Positions 1-7,742 of a stretch of 35,469 nt of DNA are shown here, one piece after another (the first letter of the stretch is position 1; each line of letters opens with the position of its first letter). The notes beneath the pieces were generated by a model. The model made no database searches and had not been told where the DNA came from. It was given only the letters and a program-made list of their open reading frames with translations. This stretch comes from Martinezella tropici (GTDB lineage: Bacteria; Pseudomonadota; Alphaproteobacteria; Rhizobiales; Rhizobiaceae), in assembly GCA_000799755.1 (NCBI GenBank), contig JUHI01000035.1, forward strand, positions 1-35,469, written 5' to 3'. Made by a program: the position numbers and the translations under genes.

Positions 1-1
1 A

Positions 2-463
2 TCGCGGCGATTGCCTCTTCGACCTGTGTTTATAAGCTTGGCATGGACTGTCACGGGCACCACGATCGCTACCTATGGCGAACGATACGGCTTCGCAGAA
101 CTTCCGTCCAGTGTCATGGTCTTCGGCGGCCTGATGCTGGTTGCGGTGGTCGGCCAGTGGCCAATCCTTATCTACTACGCGCTTAGCCCGAAGCAATTGG
201 TCTTTGCAGAGCAAGCGATGATCTATGGTGCAAGGACCTATCCCTATGTGGAGATGGGGAGTATCGAACCCCGCTTCAGTTTGGCGGCGACCAGAGTTCG
301 AACCCGAAAGAGCGAGCAGCTGGTGCTGCGATGGGACGTTTGGCCAGATTTCGAAATCTACAATCGAATATTGGAAGAGCGAACCTCACCACATCTCCAC
401 AATGAACTGCGGGCGCGCCGGATAGACGCGAAAAGGTCATCCTCGGGCCGGGTGCCCCCTTAG
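2..463 (+). CDS. Hypothetical membrane protein, 5' end probably outside window
   Basis: I do not recognise the family. The frame is open from the first bases of the window, and the first possible start inside it is a TTG at 11, so the gene may begin upstream. About 150 residues are visible. Two hydrophobic segments (roughly residues 4-22 and 33-57) suggest two membrane spans. They are followed by a soluble tail rich in Arg and Glu, with a beta-like stretch around MIYGARTYPYVEM that could be a small PH-like domain. The last third (nucleotides 329-436) is repeated almost exactly at 12845-12952, so the natural C-terminus could have been altered by the same rearrangement. Function unknown. The open frame and hydrophobic pattern support a real gene. 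Confidence 0.5.
   Translation, partial: SRRLPLRPVFISLAWTVTGTTIATYGERYGFAELPSSVMVFGGLMLVAVVGQWPILIYYALSPKQLVFAEQAMIYGARTYPYVEMGSIEPRFSLAATRVRTRKSEQLVLRWDVWPDFEIYNRILEERTSPHLHNELRARRIDAKRSSSGRVPP
329..436 (+). repeat. 108-bp direct repeat, copy 1
   Basis: This segment matches 12845-12952 in the same orientation with two mismatches and no gaps (C/G in the ...TTTGGC... part, T/C in CACAATGAAC). It contains the 14-bp palindrome AGATTTCGAAATCT. Here it encodes the C-terminal part of the membrane protein. Flanking bases differ on both sides of the two copies. Confidence 0.9.
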
Positions 464-873
464 GCCGGAGAGTTTTAGGTCTGCCAAAAGGCAAGCTTTT
501 GGATCGCTGCGATCAAGACGAGCCGGTTCGTCAACGAGTCTGGCATGGGCACGCAGCGCCGTATCCTTCACATCCAGCTCGATGACAACGGGATGCGGAG
601 TGCTCCTTGTCATCGTTTTTCCCGCGTCGGAGGCTTTTCCGCCGGGATATCGATCAATTCTGGCGCAAACATTGCTGGTGAGACTTAGTCTGGCTACTTT
701 CGCGACCTTTGCCGCCAGGTGAATAATTGAACGGGCGATGAGCCATGCTGTCGGGCAACCTCACAATAATCAAAAACTTAAGAGAGTTTGGGCGCTGGTC
801 GTAGGTTCATTTCCACTCAAGGCGAGGTATCCAAAACTTGTCCGAGACCCTGACGCAGTAACATTTCAGGCAT
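464..873. other. Intergenic stretch with no confident gene
   Basis: About 410 bp lie between the membrane protein and the VapC stop. A minus-strand frame from ATG at 613 down to a TGA at 437 (58 codons, beginning MTRSTPHPVVIELDV) is open but overlaps the end of the upstream gene and matches no family I know. It may be a gene remnant. No promoter, RNA gene or repeat end is clear. Confidence 0.4.
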
Positions 874-1257
874 TCAGTTGGGCATGCTGACTGGTAGGTG
901 CAGTGCGGCGCCCGCCTTTTCGGCCGCTATCCGCAGACGCTTGTCTCTGGTCCACAGAGACGCTCGCTTGTCAAGAAGGACCGATGCGAGCAAGTGTGCA
1001 TCCGTATAGCCAACGCCCATGCTGAAAATGCCGTGGCGATCGATCATCACCATGACTTCGTCGTGCGTTGCCACGACCGCTACGCGTTGAGCCGACAGAA
1101 AAGCCATTACGCTGCCGCGATCGCGAAGGCTGCCAAGCGCCAACTCACCGATCACCCACGGATGGCAAAGTAGGCGATCATCCTCCATAATCCTGCGGAG
1201 CTCGGCATCGGTATGGCGGAAATGATCGATCCAGATCGAGGTGTCGGCCAGTATCAC
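874..1257 (-). CDS. vapC: VapC-type PIN-domain toxin (ribonuclease)
   Basis: This 127-residue protein has the size and motif order of a PIN-domain toxin of a type II toxin-antitoxin module, which acts as a metal-dependent RNA endonuclease in the cytoplasm. The acidic residues expected for the active site are visible: D5 in ILADTSIWID, E38 in VIGELALG, D86 in GYTDAHLL and D105 in TRDKRL. The start is a GTG at 1257 that overlaps the stop of the upstream antitoxin gene by four bases (GTGA), so translation is probably coupled. The pair stands alone between unrelated genes, as mobile VapBC modules often do. The cellular target cannot be read from sequence. Family assignment is firm; activity is inferred. 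Confidence 0.9.
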   Translation of the reverse strand: MILADTSIWIDHFRHTDAELRRIMEDDRLLCHPWVIGELALGSLRDRGSVMAFLSAQRVAVVATHDEVMVMIDRHGIFSMGVGYTDAHLLASVLLDKRASLWTRDKRLRIAAEKAGAALHLPVSMPN

Positions 1258-1460
1258 TTGGCCGCTGCGCTCCGGCGGCGCGGGGCTGCCTCGGCATTAG
1301 GCATGGTTCCTCCGAGCGCGATCAAGCGCTTCCCGGACTCCACGCGAACAAGTGTCTCTAACGCTTGACGGACGAGAACCGCAGTTTCCTTAGTGCCGGT
1401 TAAGGACCTGGCCCTTTCGATAAGCGTGTCATCGAGGTTGATAGTCGATCGCATGATCAT
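1254..1460 (-). CDS. vapB: VapB-type antitoxin, ribbon-helix-helix
   Basis: This 68-residue protein is encoded directly upstream of the PIN toxin and overlaps it by four bases. The N-terminus (MRSTINLDDTLIERARSLTG) reads as a ribbon-helix-helix DNA-binding domain of the type found in VapB antitoxins of rhizobia. The basic, low-complexity C-terminus would wrap the toxin. Two ATG codons lie six bases apart (MIM); the first has GGGAG upstream, so I start at 1460. Such antitoxins usually repress their own promoter. A candidate operator, CACCA-TT-TGGTG, lies at 1486-1497, about 25 bp upstream. Confidence 0.85.
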   Translation of the reverse strand: MIMRSTINLDDTLIERARSLTGTKETAVLVRQALETLVRVESGKRLIALGGTMPNAEAAPRRRSAAAK

Positions 1461-1485
1461 CTCCCTTATTCATTGCGATTGTTAG

Positions 1486-1497
1486 CACCATTTGGTG
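1486..1497. promoter_or_regulatory. Candidate VapB operator palindrome
   Basis: Perfect 5-bp arms CACCA and TGGTG separated by TT lie just upstream of the antitoxin start. The position fits autoregulation by the VapBC complex, but the palindrome is short and could be chance. Confidence 0.35.
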
Positions 1498-1691
1498 ACA
1501 AAATCTACGCCTGGTTTTTCGCTGCCATTATCGGAGGCAGTCCTGTAACGGAAGGAGACAACACATCCGTTTGTTGAAAAACCGCTGGAGCCGCAATTCG
1601 AATCCATTCACATTAATCATTTTTGGCTGCGCCCACAGCTTAACGGAATGACTTCGAGCTCACCGGCCTGGCAGTATTAACCGTGCACTCT

Positions 1692-2345
1692 TCATGGTGG
1701 CGGCGGCTTACGCAGCGCCGCTGTCCATGTGCTGACGTGATTGGCGACGGTGATGACATGTTCGGCGATCGTGAGACCGGAGATGGCCTTTCTCGGCTGG
1801 AAGCCGTGATCTCCATCTTCGAGCCACAGAATTTCAATCATGTTGGAGAGCTTGAAACCAGAGACCTCCTCTTGCGATCCGAACAGGTCGCGCGTTCCCT
1901 GGCAGATGAGGGTAGGCGTCTTCATTTCCTCAAGATGAGCGGTCCGCAAGCTCTGCGGTTTTCCGATCGGGCGGAACGGATAGCCGAAGCACAGCAGTCC
2001 GGATATCTTGTCCATATCGCGAAGCTGATCCGCGATCATGCTAGCCACGCGACCGCCCATGGATTTTCCCGCGATGACGAACGTCCCTTGCGAACCGAGT
2101 TCATCGATCACGGCTTCATATTCCTGTTTCAAAAGTTCGGCGCGTGGGGGCGGCGACCGTTTTCCGGTGGAACGTCGTGCTGCCATGTAATCGAACTCGA
2201 ACCGGACGACCCGCAGGCCCTTATCGGCAAGTGCGGAAGACATGTTTTCCATCCATGTCATATCCATTGCACCGCCGGCTCCATGGGCAAGGACGATCGT
2301 GATCTTGGCGTCTTCAGGGCCGGTAGCGAGAAAGTCATGGGGCAT
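1692..2345 (-). CDS. Alpha/beta hydrolase of the KANL3/Tex30 (dienelactone hydrolase-like) type
   Basis: This 217-residue soluble protein has the layout of bacterial KANL3/Tex30-like alpha/beta hydrolases. An oxyanion-hole region HGAGGAMD lies near residue 21 and the nucleophile elbow GKSMGGR puts the serine at 95. The acid is probably D153 in GTRDLFG and the base H180 in DGDHGF, so a complete catalytic triad is present. Length is normal for the family. Substrate is unknown; members are predicted esterases or acyl hydrolases. The ATG at 2345 opens the ORF and gives a full-length N-terminus. No neighbour forms an operon with it, and the genes on both sides are more than 170 bp away. Confidence in the fold is high, in any substrate nil. 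Confidence 0.85.
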   Translation of the reverse strand: MPHDFLATGPEDAKITIVLAHGAGGAMDMTWMENMSSALADKGLRVVRFEFDYMAARRSTGKRSPPPRAELLKQEYEAVIDELGSQGTFVIAGKSMGGRVASMIADQLRDMDKISGLLCFGYPFRPIGKPQSLRTAHLEEMKTPTLICQGTRDLFGSQEEVSGFKLSNMIEILWLEDGDHGFQPRKAISGLTIAEHVITVANHVSTWTAALRKPPPP

Positions 2346-2522
2346 TCAGATTTTCTCTTCGTTCGTGACACGACTGTCATACCGATGCGGGAGCCGTTGT
2401 AAAAGAGCCGGCCGCGATCCACACAGCAGCAGGCCGTCGCGCCTGATGTAACAGCAGTCTCCCGTATCCGTCGCACCTTCCCTCGAACGGTCCTGCACAT
2501 TTGAGGTGGTGGCCTGGTTTAC

Positions 2523-2786
2523 CTATGAGGCGTTACTTGCGGAATGCACCGAGACCTTCGCCATTTCCACGGCACCCCGGGAGAGCCACTGGTGGGCCGA
2601 AATTGCAGCTTGAAGCTCCGGAAGCGTGCGGTTGCCCTCTCTGAACAAGGTGACAACAGTGGCGGCCGCGATTTCGTACTCCGGGGCGGCACGCTCGATA
2701 CCAATTGAAGTTCGCCACTCTTCGAGTGCCCGGCTGATGATGTCGAGTTCAACGGACCCGAACGTCGCATTCACAAAGTCTCTCAT
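2523..2786 (-). CDS. Small hypothetical protein
   Basis: This is an 87-residue soluble protein with no recognised domain. I place the start at ATG 2786 (MRDFVNATFGSVELD) because a GGGAGAGACA ribosome site lies immediately upstream; an upstream in-frame start at 2840 lacks one. The sequence is mostly amphipathic helix (IISRALEEWRTSIGIE, EYEIAAATVVTLFREG), with composition like chromosomal rhizobial genes. It may be one of the small conserved unknowns of Rhizobiaceae, but I cannot name a family. It stands between the hydrolase and the broken recombinase on the same strand. Confidence 0.6.
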   Translation of the reverse strand: MRDFVNATFGSVELDIISRALEEWRTSIGIERAAPEYEIAAATVVTLFREGNRTLPELQAAISAHQWLSRGAVEMAKVSVHSASNAS

Positions 2787-2836
2787 TGTCTCTCCCGAAA
2801 ACACGCGCAGAGAGATGGGAGCCGCCATGGCCAATG

Positions 2837-3711
2837 TCAAAGGGATGACGACGATCGAGTGGCTGTAGTCAAATATTTACCATGACTTGCGAGCTTTACC
2901 CCGCCACGCAGTTGGATAGCCGGCAATTGGGCAGGTGTTGGTTTTGAAGCGGTGGCATCCCAGACTTGATTCAAGATCCGGGCCGCAAGCGCTGCCTTGT
3001 CTTGCGGCAGTAAGCGGCCGTAGTGATGCTGGATCATCTCAGGCGTATGTTGAATCGCGTCGCTCGCTTGTTCATACGAACCGGTCTGCGTCAAGATGTG
3101 GGTGGCAAGGACATCGCGAACGTTGTGCGGTCCATGGGGTAACAGCCCTTTGACGGCACCGCGACCGGTAAACGGATTGTAGATCCCGTATCGCTGGATG
3201 GCGAAACGCCAAGCTTCATAGAAGGTTTCTGGTCATATGCTGCATCCCTGCTAGTGGTCTTGACGATCTTAACGAAGAACGTGCCCGGATCATCAGCGCC
3301 GCCAAGCAAGACGCCACGGTGACGATCCACGTAAGCGTCCAAATATGGATAGAGGACGTGGAGGTCCGACAGAACGAGTCGAAATGGTTTTGAGCCGAAT
3401 AAAGACGAATTGGCATTCTTGAAGGCATTGGACGGTATCAGCATCTCCCAGCCCGTGTCGCGGTCGCTCCAACGGATCTCCCCGCGTTTCATATCCTCCA
3501 ATCGCTTTTCCGACATCGGGAAATGCCCGTGCGGGCAAACGAGCAATTGTCTCAGGTTCTTCTGACGAAGACCGAGACGCAGTCCTAGGCGCAGCATCAG
3601 GAATGATCTGACCGCTTCAGCAGCCGGGCGCGGATAGCGATCCTCACCAGGCATCCGTTTGATGATCCCGCGCTCTAGGCAGAAAACGCGAGGTGGTTGC
3701 CAATATCGCAA
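2837..3711 (-). pseudogene. Tyrosine recombinase/phage integrase, frameshifted
   Basis: Two overlapping minus-strand frames together read as the catalytic half of a tyrosine recombinase. The first (3711-3091) contains LGLRQKNLRQLL, with the likely first catalytic Arg, and continues to DAAYDQ. The second (extending upstream of 3094) reads GPHNVRDVLATHI, the H-x-x-R motif, and ends in EMIQHHYGRLLP with the likely nucleophile Tyr. The change of frame is near 3225-3235, where TSRDAAYDQ should continue as FYEAWRFAIQRYGIYN. A single indel therefore splits the gene. The N-terminal DNA-binding part is not recognisable upstream of 3711, so the gene is probably also truncated. It is a sign of past integration in this area. 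Confidence 0.75.
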
Positions 3712-4132
3712 TTGAAGCGGAAGCCGCGCGAGGCCTGCTTGCGGCCTTCGCAGTGAAACACGATCTGCTGGCGCCGGAAGTCAACACGGTCGCTGCCTGG
3801 CGACTGCGGCCTGATAGGGATCCGCAGTTTTGTTGAGGCAAACAAACGATCTACGACTGTGGCAGAGGCCGCCGACAACTCGATGGCGCGGCCGTTCTGG
3901 GTTGGTGTATGCAGCGTCGGCGGACACCAACGGAGTGAAAACACCGTTTCTCTCCGTGGACGACAAGCGGTAAATACGCGCGGCCTGGGCTTCGGACTTC
4001 TACGCTGTTCATTCAAAGCCGGTCCTCCGTCAGGTGCCGCAATGCTAGACCCGGTTCCGATCAAAGAGCTGCTGCCCGCTCTGAGAAACGTCAACACTGT
4101 TATAGCGTCTTGCAGGTCGCGCATCAGGCCAC
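3712..4132. other. Stretch without a recognisable gene, probable recombinase debris
   Basis: About 420 bp lie between the recombinase fragment and the binding-protein-like gene. Several frames are open on both strands, but none gives a coherent family match. A short plus-strand frame around 3690-3826 (EAEAARGLLAAFAVKHDLLAPE) reads protein-like and then stops. I see decayed coding sequence rather than a functional gene. Confidence 0.35.
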
Positions 4133-5188
4133 CTAGCCGATATCCTTCACCAACTTGGCGCTGATAAGAACCTCGCGTGGTGCCTGCTTGCGCCAAACCT
4201 TCTGGAAGCTTTCGACAACATTGTCGCTGGAAACGGCAAGGCCGGGCAAGGCCACCCAATCGGGCGTTTGCTTCCCGAGAAGCGCCAACACGCAGGTCTG
4301 CGCCACGGCGATGCCCTGTAGATATGGCTGCTGGGCGCCGATGCCGCAAATCATGCCATCCGAGGCGAGATCGATGGCCGCTTCGCGACCGAGATCGACG
4401 GTGGCGACGGGTAAATGATAACCGGCGCGGGCTAGGGCCTTCACCGCCTCCATTGCTGGTGTATCCCAGACGACGAACAAGCCCGCGAGCTCGGGCTGAT
4501 CGGAAACCAGCGCCAGCGCGTCCTGGCCTGCCGTCTGGATGCTGTCGAACTTGCGCACGGATACCCGAAGGTCCGGGCGGTTCTTTCGCATCCACTTGTC
4601 GAATGCGATCTCGCGCTCGTTGGTGGCGAAGAACTCCGAGTGATAGGAAAGCACACCGACTGTCGCACCCTGTGCGAGCCGTTCCGCCAGGAACGATGCT
4701 GCAATGGTACCGAGGCCGAAATTGTCGGCCGACACCAGCGCCACATAGTCCGAGCCCGGCAGAAGACCGGTCGGAACATTGTCAAGCAGCAGTAGCCGGA
4801 TGCCAGTTTGAGATACGCGACGATGAGCCTCGGCAACGGTAGAGTTAGCGACGGGGATAGAGATGATTGCATCTGGCTTTTCCGCGCGCAGACGGTCCAA
4901 TGCCGAAATCTGCGCTTCCGGCGCGAAAGCGCAATCTACAACCTCGATAACGGCGATGTCACAGTCGCTGAACGTGGCGATAATACCCGCGATCTGCTGC
5001 TTGGCCCAGTCGCTGGTCATTGTGTGAAGGACGATTGCGACACGGAACCGCGCCGCGCGCGCTCGGGCAAGATCATCGGAAAGCAAGGCGATCCGCTCGG
5101 GTGGTGCCGCGCGTTCTCCGTGGGGTCCCAATCCTGATATCGTCATCGCGTGGATCTCATTGATGATGGCGTGCCGGTGACCGGCCAC
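4133..5188 (-). CDS. Periplasmic-binding-protein-like sugar sensor without signal peptide
   Basis: The protein is a type 1 periplasmic-binding fold (ribose/xylose-binding class) and is clearly a paralogue of the exported binding protein at 7743. Shared blocks include DAIISIPVANSTVAEA versus NIIVSIPTDPVATAGA, LLDNVPTGLLPGSDYV versus FMDNVPAGFSAGKEYV, and VSADNFG versus VSADNYG. Unlike that protein, it has no hydrophobic signal sequence. The N-terminus (MTISGLGPHGERAAPPERIALL, from an internal ATG at 5146) is polar, so it should stay in the cytoplasm. The start is uncertain between GTG 5188 and ATG 5146. It lies 25 bp downstream of the ROK regulator on the same strand, hence probably co-transcribed. 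I infer a ligand-sensing or accessory regulatory role; it carries no DNA-binding domain. Confidence 0.8.
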   Translation of the reverse strand: MAGHRHAIINEIHAMTISGLGPHGERAAPPERIALLSDDLARARAARFRVAIVLHTMTSDWAKQQIAGIIATFSDCDIAVIEVVDCAFAPEAQISALDRLRAEKPDAIISIPVANSTVAEAHRRVSQTGIRLLLLDNVPTGLLPGSDYVALVSADNFGLGTIAASFLAERLAQGATVGVLSYHSEFFATNEREIAFDKWMRKNRPDLRVSVRKFDSIQTAGQDALALVSDQPELAGLFVVWDTPAMEAVKALARAGYHLPVATVDLGREAAIDLASDGMICGIGAQQPYLQGIAVAQTCVLALLGKQTPDWVALPGLAVSSDNVVESFQKVWRKQAPREVLISAKLVKDIG

Positions 5189-5213
5189 GTCGTACTATGC
5201 TCGATGGAGGGGC

Positions 5214-6563
5214 TCATGGGGCAACTGCCTTTCGGGCAACCGCAAGGCGACTTTCGGCCTCGCGTGCTGCGCACGACGCCAGTAGAGACAGGAATATGGG
5301 ATGGGCAAGCGGTGTTCCGCTGACGATCCAATCCTTGAGACACTGCGGATCAAACACGCTTTCGACCACAACCATCGCCGCGCCAACCAGGCCAGCGGAA
5401 CTGCCCATTTGCGATTTCGTGATGATCAGGTCGCGTGTCACGAGAGGATGACTTTCGCCGTAGACCGTCTCGCGTACGGCGGCGAGCAGCAGGTCGTTTG
5501 TCTGAGCCATTGTGCCCGAAAGTACGATGAGATCCGGATTAAGCATGTTGGCAAGCATTGCAACGGAATGGCCGATCAGGCGGCCGCTTTGGCTAAGGAT
5601 TTCCATCGAGGCGGGGTCGCCCGATTGCGCCGCCTGGCTCACCTCGATCGCGCCGACATTGCCGCCCCGGCGCAATGTATCGGCAAGGAGCGGGCTTTTG
5701 CCCGATTGTGCCGCTGCCATTCCCTCGCGAGCGATCATGTCGCTTCCCGCAACGGCGTCGAGTGCCGAAGAGCGATCACCTGCCTGGACCGGCATCTGGC
5801 CGATCAGGCCCGCCGCTCCTTGTGCGCCCCGATAGAGCCGCCCATCGAAAATCAGGCCGGCGCCAATGCGCTTGCCTACTTTCACGAACAGCATGTTGCG
5901 GACGCTCTGGCCTGCACCTGCGAAACGCTCGCCCATTGTCATCGTCTCGATACTCGAGCGCAACCAAACCGGCGCACCGAACCTGCCGACCAGCGTCTCC
6001 ACGAAGGGAAATCCTTCCCAGGCCGGGAGGAAAGCCGGCGTCTGTTCCATGAACAGCATGTCGTCGCCCTCGGTCACGGGTCCGGGTACCGAGACGGCGA
6101 TGCCCCATACCGGCATTTCCGGCGCATGTTTGGCGATCAGCCAGTCAAACAGGGCGATCACGCGCACGGAGGTGGATGCCGCGTCCGATCCGAAATCGAT
6201 TGACTCATGATGTTCGGTAAATAGCCGGCCAGACAGATCGGCAATGCCAACGCCAAGCGCGGATTGGTCGAGTGTCGCGACCAGGATGCAGCCAAGATTC
6301 GTGCGGAATTGGACCAGACGCGGCGCACGGCCGCCGCTGGCAACACCGAGCTCGCTTTCAACGATCAGCCCGATATCGGCAAGAGTCGTCAGCCGATCCG
6401 AAACGACCGCTCGGCCGAGCTCGCTCTCGCGCTCCAGCTCCTGCCGGGTCGTCGCTCTACCGGTGCGAACGAGATTGAGAATCGCGCCAAGGCTAGCTGC
6501 AGCTGAATCGCGCGTGGTGGGCCGACCCTTGCCACGGATACCGGGTGTCGGAGCAGTGGGCAT
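5214..6563 (-). CDS. ROK-family transcriptional regulator
   Basis: About 449 residues have an N-terminal winged helix (roughly 20-85, TRQELERESELGRAVVSDRLTTLADIGLI) followed by an ATPase-like ROK sugar-kinase fold (WGIAVSVPGPVTE, GKRIGAGLIFDGRLYRG). The usual zinc-binding ROK motif is missing: the GH is replaced by GQ in AGLIGQMPV, and the Cys-rich CxCGxxGC stretch is absent. I start at ATG 6563 (MPTAPTPG), which has AGGAGG eleven bases upstream; an in-frame start at 6617 lies further out. It is divergent from the sugar locus at 6826 and very likely controls it in response to the sugar or an intermediate. Confidence 0.88.
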   Translation of the reverse strand: MPTAPTPGIRGKGRPTTRDSAAASLGAILNLVRTGRATTRQELERESELGRAVVSDRLTTLADIGLIVESELGVASGGRAPRLVQFRTNLGCILVATLDQSALGVGIADLSGRLFTEHHESIDFGSDAASTSVRVIALFDWLIAKHAPEMPVWGIAVSVPGPVTEGDDMLFMEQTPAFLPAWEGFPFVETLVGRFGAPVWLRSSIETMTMGERFAGAGQSVRNMLFVKVGKRIGAGLIFDGRLYRGAQGAAGLIGQMPVQAGDRSSALDAVAGSDMIAREGMAAAQSGKSPLLADTLRRGGNVGAIEVSQAAQSGDPASMEILSQSGRLIGHSVAMLANMLNPDLIVLSGTMAQTNDLLLAAVRETVYGESHPLVTRDLIITKSQMGSSAGLVGAAMVVVESVFDPQCLKDWIVSGTPLAHPIFLSLLASCAAREAESRLAVARKAVAP

Positions 6564-6825
6564 ATCGCCGGTTTCCTCCTGTGACGTACTCTCCGGGCGC
6601 TGGGATATCGGCGCCAACTCAATTCACTGGATAAAACGGCTGGCTTTGCAGAGCAAGCGCAAACTTATGTCGTAAAAATGCAAAAGATAGCATACTTGTG
6701 CATGAATAATATTGACTTCGAAATTAAAGCTCCATAACGTCAAGCCCAGGAGAGCGATATACCGGTCGCCAGGAGTGAACGAGCGGAGGGCCTATGGCCC
6801 CTCGTTTCGTTGTGGAGGGTTCATA
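6564..6825. promoter_or_regulatory. Divergent control region between ROK regulator and sugar locus
   Basis: This 262-bp intergenic region separates the two divergent units. The middle (about 6660-6740) is AT-rich, with stretches such as GTCGTAAAAATGCAAAAG and TGCATGAATAATATTGAC. That is where promoters and ROK operators would be expected. I cannot place an exact operator. Confidence 0.45.
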
Positions 6826-7647
6826 ATGTCTGATTGGAAACTGGCTTATCACGCCAATTGCTGGGGTGCGCTTGGCGGAAACGCCCAAGGGGTCACCTCC
6901 ATCGCGGAATTAAGCTACCGCACATTTGGCGACATGGACCGCGCTCTAAGCGAAATTGCCGCTGCTGGATATGAAGGCGTCGAACTTTTCGACGGCAATC
7001 TTCTCGACTTTAGCGCGACCGACCTTCGCAAGGTGCTGGCGGATACGGGCCTGACGCTTGTCGCAACCTATGCCGGCGGTAATTTCATCTTCGACGATAT
7101 CCTGAGCGAGGAGCTGGCCCGGGTGGTTCGTGCCGCCGATCGCGCTGCCGAACTCGGGGCGCCGCATCTGGTCGTCGGCGGTGGCGCGAAACGTTTCGAT
7201 GGCATTCGCGATACCGATTACAAGAAACTGGGCGCCGCCCTCGACGAGGTCAAGACCATTGCGGAAGAGCGCGGCATGCGCGGCCACTATCATCCGCACC
7301 TGTCGACCATCGTCGAAGGGCCCGAGACGGTGCGGCGCATCTTCGGCCTGACCGAAATCGACTTCTGCCCCGATACTGCACATCTGGCGGCAGCCGGCGG
7401 CGATCCGGCCGCTCTCATCCGCGAGCATGCAACCCGCATTTCCTATGTGCATCTCAAGGGTTTCCAGCAGGAGCCTTTCGCCTTTACGCCGCTCGATCGT
7501 GGTGATGTGCCAACCGGCCCGATTCTGTCTGCAATGCGCGAAACCGGCTTCAAGGGCTGGGTCTGTACCGAACTCGACGCTTGGTCGGACCCCGCCGAAG
7601 GGGCGCGGGCCAGCATGGATTATCTGAAGACTGCAATGCGCTCCTGA
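6826..7647 (+). CDS. Sugar phosphate isomerase/epimerase-like TIM-barrel protein
   Basis: A 273-residue xylose-isomerase-like (AP endonuclease 2 superfamily) TIM barrel. The start is ATG 6826 (MSDWKLAYHANCWG), preceded by TGGAGGG; the frame is open further upstream but without a ribosome site. Metal-ligand candidates follow the family order: the Glu in GYEGVELFDG, RGHYHPHLSTIVEG, DFCPDTAHLAA and the final Glu in CTELDAW. Relatives next to Gfo/Idh/MocA oxidoreductases act on 3-keto sugars or inositol derivatives, by isomerisation or by elimination/hydration of 3-keto-glycosides. Here, beside a levoglucosan-dehydrogenase-like enzyme, I infer action on a 3-keto anhydrosugar or its product. It is the first gene of the plus-strand sugar operon. 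Confidence 0.8.
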   Translation: MSDWKLAYHANCWGALGGNAQGVTSIAELSYRTFGDMDRALSEIAAAGYEGVELFDGNLLDFSATDLRKVLADTGLTLVATYAGGNFIFDDILSEELARVVRAADRAAELGAPHLVVGGGAKRFDGIRDTDYKKLGAALDEVKTIAEERGMRGHYHPHLSTIVEGPETVRRIFGLTEIDFCPDTAHLAAAGGDPAALIREHATRISYVHLKGFQQEPFAFTPLDRGDVPTGPILSAMRETGFKGWVCTELDAWSDPAEGARASMDYLKTAMRS

Positions 7648-7653
7648 CGAGCG

Positions 7654-7682
7654 CACTTTTGTTGCCATTTTCATCAAAAGTG
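7654..7682 (+). other. Intercistronic stem-loop
   Basis: Perfect 8-bp arms CACTTTTG and CAAAAGTG with a 13-nt loop directly follow the isomerase stop. A second small hairpin, GGGG-CAATGCA-CCCC, lies further on before the binding-protein start. They may stabilise the downstream binding-protein mRNA or attenuate transcription. Confidence 0.4.
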
Positions 7683-7742
7683 GGTCGGACGGCCCGCCAA
7701 TCTTCGGGGCAATGCACCCCGGCTTCTGGGAGGAGAAGAACC

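Noticed and set aside
3675..4595. 306-codon minus-strand ORF overlapping the binding-protein-like gene
   Set aside because: Most of it is a shifted-frame shadow of the 4133-5188 gene, with Arg-rich composition. The rest runs through decayed sequence.
202..6659. A 16-bp match (CTTTGCAGAGCAAGCG) between the first gene and the region upstream of the ROK gene
   Set aside because: One exact 16-mer pair can occur by chance in a window of this size, and the flanks do not match.
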